A stretch of DNA of 64,000 nt from Xenoacremonium recifei. Taxonomy: Eukaryota > Ascomycota > Sordariomycetes > Hypocreales > Nectriaceae. Shown piece by piece: positions 34,944 through 44,544 of the stretch; position 1 is the first letter of the stretch; each line of letters opens with the position of its first letter. The DNA is taken from contig WOFQ01000028.1 of the NCBI GenBank assembly GCA_012184525.1, forward strand, positions 310,001 to 374,000. Direction: 5' to 3'. Under the pieces are notes generated by a model that had not been told where the DNA came from, ran no database searches, and saw nothing but the letters and a program-made list of their open reading frames with translations. A program made the position numbers and the translations under genes.

Positions 34944-36196
34944 ATGGCTGTGTCAGAGCCACTCCCGAAACATTGTAAAGCTGGTGTCGTAGTCCAGCAT
35001 GGCCCCAACTTCAAAGTAGAGGTTCAGGAAGTGCCTGTCCCAGAACCGGGTGAATATTTCCAACCACTCTCGTCTCACATTGGCCTGAATTGATCGAGAA
35101 GACGTAGGTCCAGATGAGATCTTGATCCGCCTTAACACTACAGGTGTGTGTTACAGCGATATTCACTATATGCTTGAGGATCTCCCCCTCCCACGTATGG
35201 GCGACTATGGAGTTCGATCACCAGGTCATGAGGGTGCCGGCGTCGTGGTCAAGCTCGGCAGTCAGGTGAGAAACTGGAAGATTGGCGATCGAGCTGGCAT
35301 TAAGCCAACTTGGAATACGTGTATGTCCTGTCATCTCTGCTGGGGCCGTCTCGAATGCCACTGTCCCAAGGCCATTCCAACTGGGTTGAAAGTTCCGGGT
35401 AGGGAATCTCCGCAGAATCCACAACTCCAAGTACAGGACGGATATTGACGGTATCTAGGCACGTATCAACAGTACATTGTCAGTCCAGCGAGATATGCCT
35501 CTCCTATTCCCGACGGCATAGATGACTTTTCTGCTGGTCCCATAATGTGCAGTGGGTCAACAATTTATCGATCCGTAAGTACTTTTGGTTTTTTGAGAAC
35601 CCGAGAGACTGACTCTGCTGTATTAGATTGTCGATTCTGGACTCAGACCTGGGGATTGGGCTGCTTTCCTCGGCGCAGGTGGTGGAGTTGGACATATGGG
35701 TGTGCAGCTCGCTAAAGCCATGGGACTCCAAGTCCTAGGAATCGACACTGGGGAGGATAAAAGAACACTGTGCATGAAACTCGGCTGTGATGCATATGTT
35801 GACTTTAGCGACGTCGATGATTTGGCAGCTGAAGTCAAGCGAGTCTCCAACCCAGAAGGAGTCAACGGCGTATTTGTGACTGCAACATCGGCATCGGCGT
35901 ATTCTATTGCCACGAAAATGGCATGCATCGGGGGTAAGATTATGTGCGTCGGCATGCCTCCCTCTGGAACAGCCATTGCTGGGGATGATCCCATGTTTAT
36001 GATCCTGCGAAACCTTTCCGTCATTGGTACCCTGACGGGCTCAATGAAGGATACTGCCGATGCTTTGGAATTTGCAGCGCGAGGGTTACTAAAACCGGTG
36101 TATGAGACGTTTAGTATCGACCAATTACCAGAGGCTGTGAATTTGCTCCGAGACCGCAAGGTAGCCGGTAGATGTGTTATAGACTTCAATAAATAA
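34944..36196 (+). CDS. Zinc-dependent alcohol dehydrogenase (fungal ADH1-like)
   Basis: Predicted 360-residue NAD-dependent alcohol dehydrogenase, cytosolic, interconverting primary alcohols and aldehydes such as ethanol/acetaldehyde. Exons are 34944-35049, 35108-35398, 35459-35574 and 35627-36196, and phases fit. The catalytic zinc ligands are C in TTGVCYSDIHYM and H/E in SPGHEGAGVVVKLG. The structural zinc loop CMSCHLCWGRLECHC (about residues 107-121) has the four cysteines. The NAD fold is FLGAGGGVGHMGVQLAKAMG, with the D of GIDTGEDKR favouring NAD. The length is close to yeast and Aspergillus ADH1-type enzymes. Its promoter shares a motif with the neighbouring aldolase and regulator. An ADH beside a deoxyribose-phosphate aldolase would dispose of the acetaldehyde that the aldolase makes; this is inference. 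Confidence 0.9.
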
Positions 36197-36486
36197 AAAT
36201 ATGGAGCCTTTCAACGAAGGGACCTCGTCGTCGATGAAGTTCAATCCTGACCTTGTGAAGATTCTTTTCCTGAGTTCGGGGTTGCCTTCACATGAAGATC
36301 GTTCGTGACTCGGAGCAGTCAGGCGTTATAGGTTTGGTTAAAGCAAGCGAACATGGTGAATCCGAACAAATTATGGCTGCTAAGAATCCTCAATAAAGAC
36401 GCAACTTCACACACCAACAAGTAAGGTTATTCCCAAATTCTCGGAGTAATATTACCTCAAGCAAGCGACAAATCCTCGTGTTTTCT

Positions 36487-37278
36487 CTAGTATCCTCCAG
36501 ATGAGCTATCTCCCATGGGCCTGAATTCGACCTTCTTTGGCTCATCATTGATTCCCCTATTTCGAGCCTCTCGAATGATGTCGATCGTGGCAGTTGCGCC
36601 AATTCGAGTAACACCCAATGACATTACATGAAGCAAATCATCCAGCGTTCGAACACCACCTGCAGCTTTAATCTGAACCTCAGGCTTAGTGTGCTTCCTC
36701 ATAAGCTTGAGGTGCGCTACTGTTGCACCCTTATAGGTATACATCCCGTTAGGCTGTTTGACAAAGCCATAGCCTGTAGATGTCTTGACAAAGCCGACGC
36801 CAATTTCAGAGCAAATCTCACAGAGACGAATGATATGCTCATCTTTTAAATAGTCATTCTCGAAGATGACCTTCAGAATGGCCCCATTATCAAGCACGGC
36901 CTTGTTAATCTGCCGAATCTCGTTGGTAACGTAGTTCCAGTCGCCACCAAGAACTTTTCCGATATTCACTACCATATCAATCTCCTTGCCTCCTGCCACA
37001 GCCGCAGCAGTGGCCTCAGCGACCTTGATCTCCGTAGTGCTGTTGCCATGAGGGAAGCCAATGACGGGGCAAACGAGTACATCCGAGTCTTTAAGTTCCT
37101 TGAGCGCGAGGGGTATCAGGTAAGGCTTCACGCAAGCTGTAGCGACGCCATACTCCTTCGAGATGCGTAAGCCCTCTATAATATCGGCGTCCGTCATAGT
37201 AGGATGCAACAGTGAATGGTCTATCATTTTGGCCAGCTGTGGAAGCGTGACGGTGATGGTGTTTGTGTTGGCGGCCAT
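36487..37278 (-). CDS. deoC: Deoxyribose-phosphate aldolase (DERA)
   Basis: A single-exon 263-residue class I aldolase that splits 2-deoxy-D-ribose 5-phosphate into glyceraldehyde 3-phosphate and acetaldehyde, in the cytosol, in deoxynucleoside salvage and catabolism. The catalytic residues are in place: D101 in DMVVNIGKVL, the Schiff-base K165 in GVGFVKTSTGYG, and K204 in IKAAGGVRT. It starts MAANTNTITVTLPQLAKMIDHSLLHPTM, with the DHSLLHPT motif normal for the family. The length is within the usual range. It is divergent from a Zn2Cys6 regulator (412-bp shared promoter) and tail-to-tail with the alcohol dehydrogenase, so the three probably belong together. No deoxyribokinase or phosphopentomutase is visible in the window. 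Confidence 0.93.
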   Translation of the reverse strand: MAANTNTITVTLPQLAKMIDHSLLHPTMTDADIIEGLRISKEYGVATACVKPYLIPLALKELKDSDVLVCPVIGFPHGNSTTEIKVAEATAAAVAGGKEIDMVVNIGKVLGGDWNYVTNEIRQINKAVLDNGAILKVIFENDYLKDEHIIRLCEICSEIGVGFVKTSTGYGFVKQPNGMYTYKGATVAHLKLMRKHTKPEVQIKAAGGVRTLDDLLHVMSLGVTRIGATATIDIIREARNRGINDEPKKVEFRPMGDSSSGGY

Positions 37279-37690
37279 CTTGTTGGTGTCGCTGGTGAGC
37301 GGTGTACGAAGGGGATTGCGGTCAACAACGTGTCTATGACGTGGGCTTTCACCCTATTTATTGTTTGTCACATGGCAGTCTATATAACTGTGCATTCCAC
37401 ACTGGTGCTTCATCATCAATCCATCACAGGTACGAGAAAACCTTTGTCAATAAGCCACGAGCCAGTTAGTGGGCATACTAACACATACTAACACGCCACG
37501 ACTGCGGAACTGCCCCTTTCAGGCTCCGGTGGCCATGCTTACCAAAAAGGGAAATTCTTTCCACCGGCTGCCCACCGATGTGAATTCCGACATTCACAAC
37601 GCTTTTCGGACCTCAACAGTTCATTTCGTTCGACCTCCCATCCGCGTCTGGCAAACCGGCAATCGTACTAGCTCTTCAGTAATATTGGTC
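37279..37690. promoter_or_regulatory. Divergent promoter of aldolase and Zn2Cys6 regulator
   Basis: A 412-bp shared region. CCGGTGG occurs at 37526-37532, CCACCGG at 37561-37567 and the near match CCACCGA at 37572-37578, echoing the inverted repeat upstream of the alcohol dehydrogenase. A short tandem repeat ACTAACAC also occurs near 37478-37497. Confidence 0.55.
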
Positions 37691-40375
37691 ATGGCTCGGC
37701 ACAAAGTAAATCATGCATGTGGCCGCTGCCGAAAGCAGAAGCTCAGGGTAAGTTTGCAAGCTATACAAGTCACGGCCAAAGACTGAGTGATCCGTAGTGC
37801 GATATAGAGCGGCCATGTACAATGTGTTCAAGAGCTGGAGTCCAGTGCGTGGAAAATGAACCCCGATGGCGTGTTAGGACCTCCGGAGAGGCCCACAGCC
37901 GCGTCCAAAAGACACGCGGTCGGTCTTCTACCACGAGCACCCACCGGAGTGGTGAGCTGATGGACCATGGGTTTGCCGTTTTGACGCCATCGTCTCCGAC
38001 GGAATTGACAGAGGAACCTGCCCACCGGATAAAAACGAGGGCGATCAGCGGTAGAAAAAATCAGGCTACTGCAGATAGTCAGGGCTGGGATCCGCGGAAA
38101 CCGCAGGACTTTGCGGCTGTCGGAGGATCTAGCTCTACTATTATGCTTGTCGAAGAGGTAAGAAGCAATGAGACATGCTGTCTTTTGACGTGTTGGTATT
38201 TTTCGTGCCTTTCATGCTTAACTAAAAATTCTTGTGAGTTTATCAGGCCTTTCATCACCACGACGCCACGTCTCCGGAAACGTCAGAAACATCCGCCTTA
38301 GGCTATGGCCAAGCTCGAAGGGGCTCAGGCCTTCGTCCGAGTCTACATCCTAGTATGAGCGCTGGCGTCAATGGAATATCAAACACCCAGCCGGCGCATG
38401 CTCGAGTTTCCTTATCTGCCGTCAGAGAACTCAAATCGGTACTGCCTGACAGCAATGTAACAGCCTTATTAGTCGACAACTATTTCAACAAGATCCATTG
38501 GTTCATGTTGCTCTTCCACCAACGCAGGTTCAGACTGTCATTCAATTGCCTCTACCACGAGTCTGAGCCTGATTTCCGAATAGACGGACCAATAGACACG
38601 GCAACCATTGGGTATGTTAGCGTCCTTCTGGCTGTCTGTGCCATAAGCCTGCGCTATACCAATCCTGATGAGCAGCGCCAGCTTGCCAATCTTGGTGCGA
38701 ATCATGAGATATTACGCGAGCGTATCTTATCGACTTTACGACTTAGACTTCTAGACATCCTCGCTTTAGGATCCCTAGAAGCCGTGCAAATGTGCGTTTT
38801 ACTCGGGAGCTACTATCTTCATCACGGAGAGCCTGAATTGGCCTGGCCTCTCTGTGGATGTGCTCTGCGCCTCGCCCAGGCTCTCCAGCTCCATCGCCAT
38901 CCAAAGGAGTTTGAGCCCCAGAGATTGTCAACCAGCGGCTCTTTGTCTCAGCGGGAGATTGAGGAGAGGAAGCGCTGTTGGTGGGCGGTGCATGAACTGG
39001 AAACATTTTGCTCCATGATATATGGATTTCCGTTGAATATTTCGGATGCAGACTGTAATATTGAGCCACTGGATCCGTGCGATCCGTGGTCCATTGCAGC
39101 AGACGATCAACCGTCTTATTCAGACCGGCCGACTCTTTTGGTATACAAGTGTTCCATGTCCGCACTATCACGCATTGTCAAGTCCGCGCTCGAGAATCTG
39201 TATAGACCTCGAAAGTACCCCCACAGTAGCGGATCTAGTAGCGAGACGTCCTCGCAGCTACAGACCATAGTCAGAGAGGTGACTTCGCTCGACACCCGTC
39301 TGACTGAATGGTATTCAAACATCCCGTCTAAATTGAGACTGGGGAGGCTTTCTGGACCTGATTCACGACAATCGAGTCAAACCTTCAGGTATCATAGCCA
39401 GTCGACAAACAGCAGCTTTGACGAGCAACTATTCAATCTCCAAGCTCTTGCACTTAAGTTAGCTTTGGAGAACGCGCGAATACTCATTCACAGACCAATT
39501 CTTTCTTACCAGTCCGTTGATTCTCCACCTTCTATCAAGACAAGCCCTAGCAAGATGCTGCCTCGAGATGACTTCTTTACCACATCTATTCGCGTGTGTC
39601 GAGACGCAGCTCTCCAAATTTCGTGGACTGGCCAGATACCTATCTTCAAGCAAGCATCGACGACCTATGCGCTCAATTTCATTTCACTGCATCTTCTTAC
39701 AGCTGGAATGACCCTATGCATCTTGACGAGCCTGAACCCATTGAGTCAGGAGTCATTTGAGTCAAAGATTAGCATCCGACGACTCATGGAAATGCAAATA
39801 GCCCTGAAGTCAAACTCGATAGTCGCCGAGCAAGGCCTTCAGCTCCTGAGAAAGTTGTTATCGCTGGTTATGAAAAAGGAGACAGACAGCCTGCTCAACT
39901 TCGAGTCGCAAACTACTTCAACGGGTACAGAATGTGCAGATGAGGCATTCTCGGGGACCGGACCTTTTTCTCCGGGACGAAACGCTATTATTGGGGAAGA
40001 GATATCTGGTACCCAAATTTCTACATTCGTGGAATCACCTCACTTGGCTACGCAAATGTACAATGACTCCGAGGCATTCTCGACCGCCACGGAAGCTGCT
40101 GTCGGATCGTTTGACGGTTGCGCAGGCAACTTCATGTCTCAAGCAATGCTAGACGTTGAACAAGGTACACCCCCCCTTCCCCAATAGTTATATTCGTGAT
40201 ATAATACTCATCAAGATTCTACCAAGCAGCCCCGGTATCCGCTGAAGGTTCTCAGCCAATGCAACGCGCTGATATGAACATTGGTCTGATTGAGCTTGTT
40301 TCAAATCATCCTTTCATCGGTCAAGATCAAAGCTGGATGTGGGGACCGGCAGTCGACATCGGACGGCTATTTTGA
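37691..40375 (+). CDS. Zn2Cys6 transcription factor with fungal-specific domain
   Basis: Predicted 826-residue nuclear regulator. Exons are 37691-37747, 37798-38157, 38247-40164 and 40230-40375, in compatible phases. The zinc cluster spans the first intron with cysteines at residues 10, 13, 20, 26, 29 and 36 (C-x2-C-x6-C-x5-C-x2-C-x6-C), a canonical Gal4-type layout. A basic, Ser/Thr-rich linker follows. The fungal transcription-factor domain begins at LLVDNYFNKIHWFMLLFHQRRF and includes GSLEAVQMCVLLGSYYLHHGEPELAWPLCGCALRLAQALQLHRH and RKRCWWAVHELETFCSMIYGFPLNISDADCNIEPLDP. The final exon (ending GRLF) is inferred from a GT donor at 40165. Reading through instead gives a slightly shorter end at about 40187. 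Divergence from the aldolase and a shared promoter motif make the aldolase/ADH pair its likely targets. Confidence 0.87.
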
Positions 40376-41346
40376 GGTAATATTAGTCGAGGAAGTCTTT
40401 CGTTATCCTGTTCGTAACAAATAACTTAACGTAAAAACTCTTAGTTATTATATTTTAACCCTGTAAAACTATAAGGACTTAGTCTAGATGCGATCTTTCT
40501 CGATATAATTCCATTGTTCAGACTAGACGAGGGGACTACAGTACAATAGTGGTAGGTTATTGTATCTTATTAACTTAGTATTCTAGATGAAAAACTTCAC
40601 AGAGACTTTTTGATTTAGTAATGCGGTATTTTTGAAAGTACTTGCTTTCTCCTTGCTCGTTTTTGCCTTCTCCTTATCCTAGGCCTTTGACTTTCCCCTT
40701 CCCCTCTTTTCCGGCTTTTCCTTCTCCTTCTGCAGTTTCCTGCATTTGCTGCAATCCTCTTTCCTGAGCGTATTTCCGTGAACATCATCGGCTACCAGCT
40801 CCTGTACCTCCTTTACGGCTCCACAACGTTGGCACTGATAAATTATCTGTTGATACCTAGTCATTATGATGTATTAATGCTAGCGCTTATTAGTCGAAGA
40901 ATGATATTTTTAATATTCTCCTCAAGATGGGCAGGTAAATTACACTTCAAGATTTGAATATATAGGAGTAGAATTCAAGAGAGCGGAACGGTCTTTTATG
41001 AAGGCCTCGTTGTATATTATATGAATCACAGATGTGAATGATTCACAAAACGATTTGATACCTGCTAGGTCCGTGATGCATACTCTTCCGAAACAGCAAA
41101 CTGTGATTCATATGGGGCTGACCTCCGAGCTATAGACACGGTGATAGTTGTGACCCGAGCCCGCCTGAAGTGGACAATGCTTTCTTTCGTTGCAAATCAT
41201 TTTTAAAGCTTGATATATTAGTGCCGTGATTCGCATAAGATTGACTGAATTTGTGAGGAGGCATTACTGGATTCTCAGCTTGATGTTTCTGAGTGTGAGT
41301 AGGTGTTTTCAACCTAGCTAACCTGGCATTATTGACACCTGCAGTA
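40376..41346. other. AT-rich intergenic region with one small open frame
   Basis: About 970 bases, AT-rich for much of its length (notably 40380-40630 and 40860-41060), unlike the neighbouring coding DNA. It holds the small CxxC/CxxC open frame at 40679-40864. The composition resembles relic repeat DNA, but no terminal repeats are seen. Confidence 0.5.
40679..40864 (-). CDS. Small open frame with a CxxC...CxxC zinc-ribbon-like pattern (61 aa), uncertain
   Basis: A 61-residue intronless frame. CQRCG (residues 11-15) and CSKCRK (38-43) form two CxxC pairs 24 residues apart, the spacing of a small zinc ribbon. A highly basic tail (KEKEKPEKRGRGKSKA) could bind nucleic acid. The ordered layout and the local island of balanced composition inside AT-rich DNA speak for a real gene or a gene remnant. 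I do not recognise the family, and the short length leaves chance possible. Confidence 0.35.
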   Translation of the reverse strand: MTRYQQIIYQCQRCGAVKEVQELVADDVHGNTLRKEDCSKCRKLQKEKEKPEKRGRGKSKA

Positions 41347-42564
41347 TCAGCCCTGTAAGACTTGGATTAGATTCTTGATGCCCTCCCCCCTTTTCGTTTT
41401 CTCCCAAGCCTCGGGTGCGCGCTCGAATGGCGTGATGCTGCTAATCATCGGCTTGACGTTAACTTTTCCAGAGTCCAGCATACCCAAAGCAATATCATAA
41501 TCCCCTGCGCCATATCTGAAAGCAGTTTTAAGCACAGTCTCCTTCTCACACATCGCCGCGATGGGGAAAAGATGCTTTGGCTTGCCCATACCAATTTGCA
41601 CAAAGACGCCCCCTGGGATAGACGCGTAGAGTCCCAGGTTGGCGGATGACTCGACACCGCTGCACTCTAAGACGACGTCGAATCCTTCTTCAATCTCTGC
41701 CGCCTTCATGAGTCGAGGATACTCCTCTTCGCTGGTGGCTGCAGAGTCTATCAAGAAAGGCGTGCATCCGGGGACAAACGATTTAGCAAATTCTAGCTTC
41801 CCCTTGCTGATGTCGGTGATGCAGACGCTTGCAGCACCGTAAGCCTTAGCCATCGCTGCAGTGAGAAGGCCAATCGTCCCCGAACCCAATATCAGCGCCG
41901 ATTGCCCAGCCTGTAGCCCGGAGAGGCGCACGCCATGGACGGCAACGCTCAGGGGCTCAGCTACGACGGCTTCTTGCAGGCTCACTGAGTCAGGTAATCT
42001 ATAGAGAAAGTCTTCCGGGGCCTTGTAAACACGACAGAGCGCCCCATGGGCTTTCGGGGGGTCCGCAGCGAAGCGCATGTCGGGACAGAGCTGGTATCTT
42101 CCAGCTTTGCACCTCTTGCACCTTCGGCACGGGAAACCTGGCTCCATGGCCACTCGATCACCGGGCTTAAGCGTCTTTACAGATGGCCCAACCTCCAGGA
42201 CAATACCTGCCGCTTCGTGCCCCATCACTATAGGTTCCTTTTCCGAAACCTTCCTTGTAACACCGCCATGTGACCAAAAATGAACCTGCACGACGTGAGC
42301 GTCCGAGATGGAATAGAAATAGAATACAAATAAGATTAGTTCGGGGGCAAACTCGGCTTACATCGCTTCCGCACACACCGACATAAGCGATGCGTACTAA
42401 GACGTCGTTTGGGTCCTCAATAGTTGGAAGCGGTCGATCCTCGAACCGTGCTATGCCAGGACCATATAAGAGACATGATAAATTGGACTGGACAATATTA
42501 GTGAATCAAGCCTCAAATCACTCGCATTCCACACCTTTAGTGCTTTGCTCACATTGTCTGGCAT
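41347..42564 (-). CDS. Sorbitol/xylitol-type polyol dehydrogenase (zinc MDR)
   Basis: Predicted 364-residue NAD-dependent polyol dehydrogenase of the sorbitol/xylitol/L-arabinitol group, cytosolic, oxidising a polyol to a ketose. Exons are 42535-42564, 42362-42487 and 41347-42285, all phase 0. The first exon codes only ten residues (MPDNVSKALK). Its intron is supported by the resulting LLYGPGIARFEDRPLPTIEDP, the family start. Catalytic zinc ligands are C in YVGVCGSDVHFWSHG and H-E in GHEAAG. The structural loop is CRRCKRCKAGRYQLC with four cysteines. The cofactor fold ALILGSGTIGLLTAAMAKAYGA is followed by ITDISKGKLEFAK, whose Asp favours NAD. Substrate between sorbitol, xylitol and arabinitol cannot be chosen by eye. 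Confidence 0.88.
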
Positions 42565-42668
42565 GATGTGGGGGCTGTGTTGTCAATCTGAAAGTTAACC
42601 TTGGGAGGAAGAGAAGAGAGTTTAGTTGTAGTCTTTTCTATCGCAGTGCGCACTTAACAGAAGCTGAT

Positions 42669-42890
42669 CATCGGCGCACTGCGGGCCGGGGAGGCACATG
42701 TGACGCAACATTGAATGCAGGTCTTGGTGCCGCAATGTGCTTTAGACCAATAAGTTACTAGCTATCGGCGCAGTGCGCGCCGAAGGGAGCTAATCTATAC
42801 GGTTGTACTGTGACTGTGCAACAGATTGAAGAAACTGATATTAATAAATGTTGCGTCATGTATACTGCTCCGGCCCGCAGTGCACCGATG
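42669..42890. mobile_element. MITE-like element with 44-bp terminal inverted repeats
   Basis: The left end (42669-42712, CATCGGCGCACTGCGGGCCG...) and the reverse complement of the right end (42847-42890) match at 36 of 44 positions. Seven of the eight differences are transitions, two of them CA to TA as RIP would make. At 222 bp with no coding capacity it fits a miniature inverted-repeat element. The centre (42765-42783) has a second perfect palindrome with 7-bp arms, TCGGCGC and GCGCCGA. The core GCGCACTGC/GCAGTGCGC recurs at 42643, 42674 and 42770 (one mismatch at 42878). No clear target-site duplication is visible, so the superfamily is open. Confidence 0.6.
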
Positions 42891-43194
42891 TTTAGGTAGC
42901 TTTTGTCTGGCATGCGTTACGGTGAAGATCACGGAGGGCATCTTCATCCATCACACTATACGGGGCCTGGGATGGCTGCACTTTATTCCCGAAAGCGGGG
43001 ATGGAGAGAAGTCTGGGGCCTGCACCAGGAACCAAGGAGGAAGGCTGAGCCTTTGGACCAGCTGCTTCGCCATGAGCAGCGGTTTCGGTCAGCTGTGCTT
43101 CACAGTTCTAGAGTCCTGTTATTTGCACGATGGATTTTTACTATTTGCGCAGAAAATCATACCAAGAACTGTAATTATTCAAGGATATTGTAGG

Positions 43195-44100
43195 ACAAAA
43201 GCGCCAATATCTAAATTCTAGATCCGTTATCTATATACTCTATAATCCAAGCTCTTTAATTAACCTAAGCCCTATGCCTTATACCAATCCCTTTCCCTCA
43301 TCCCAATCCCTGTTCCCAATCACGACCTTTCTCCCTTATTTAAAATATTCCTCAAAAGTTACTAGTCAATTATTGGCCCAAAGTCTGATACGATATTAAT
43401 TAGGTACCTAGAGTTAGCCGATAGGACTTCTCTACAGCCTCTGGGGCAAGTGAAGAACAGGTTGAGGGATGAGGCTCTGATACATCATTTGCCTCATCAA
43501 TCGTCTAATCAAATGTAATACTGGGATTAAAGAATATTAACTCCTCAGACCCAGGGCAAGGGTTCTCTGTTTCCATCGTACGCAGAAATAAAGGAAATTG
43601 ACGCGGGACCACATAATATACAGCATAGAACAGACACAGAGGGTTCTGAATTATATGTTTATCATTTTATATGTTATCATGAAATTCTATCCAATAATAC
43701 CCAGAGAAATATTCTATAGGCGTAATGGTGGCCTGGGATATGAAAGGGGGAAGGACGTTCGATAACAGTATACTCATGCATTCCACCTCGACGATAGAAA
43801 GACTTTTAGGCATTATAATACCTTAATAAGACTTAATAGGAAGGAGAAGGCAGAGTCAGAGGGAATATCAAAGGCCTATTAGCGGGTAAATGTGATATCA
43901 CTGCATGTTAAAAGCGTAAGGGATAAACTAATTGGAAACTATCTGCTGTGATGACTCTGTATGACAGATGGGAAAATAGATTATAAGGATGCCTTTTTTG
44001 CCCTGAAACCCTCTTGGTAAGATCTGACGGTCGACTGGGCTAAAAAATAGCTAATTTTTATAATTTCACATTATAGTTTTTAGCATCAATGTGTAATTTG
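43195..44100. repeat. AT-rich relic DNA, possibly RIP-altered
   Basis: About 900 bases rich in TA steps and stop codons in all frames, in contrast to the coding DNA on both sides. It is consistent with a decayed transposon mutated by repeat-induced point mutation. No terminal repeats or transposase motif could be read, so the identity is inference from composition only. Confidence 0.4.
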
Positions 44101-44544
44101 CTCTCAGCGGTTCATTGGCAAGCCCCTCATTTCGGCTGCACGCTCCGGCTGATATATGGCATGAGCTTTTTATGAACTCATATCATCTTTCTTTTGCTTC
44201 CCCTTTTGAAACGTGCGTTGCTTGATTAAGCTGCGGAGGCCAAAGGTCGCGAAGGACTAGATTGCATTATTGAGTACGTTCATCGAGTGATTCGAAGTCT
44301 TAGATTAAGTGAGCGAAGGAAAAACTGTCATCTGATAGAACGGGAGCCGCTTCATATAAAGAGCTCTAGAGTTCTAGTGCATAGAAATGAGAACTGCAAG
44401 TTCCTACAGCTTGGAATTTACCATGACCTGTCCGGCCAGAATCCTTGAGTTTGATACTAAACGATTGTCAAGTGCATTCTAAAACCCAATGCTACCTGAA
44501 ATCTTCCATTTCATAAGAACAATCTAGGTTCCGCCTGTCATCTT

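Larger units (their letters stand above)
42565..44544. other. Two-kilobase repeat-rich intergenic region
   Basis: Upstream of the polyol dehydrogenase and downstream of the amine oxidase. It contains the MITE-like element at 42669-42890 and the AT-rich stretch at about 43195-44100. The frames at 42826-43221 and 42903-43193 resemble no family I recognise and overlap the element. Confidence 0.55.

Noticed and set aside
42826..43221. 131-residue plus-strand frame and its overlapping partner at 42903
   Set aside because: Starts inside the right end of the MITE-like element and resembles nothing known; probably chance reading.
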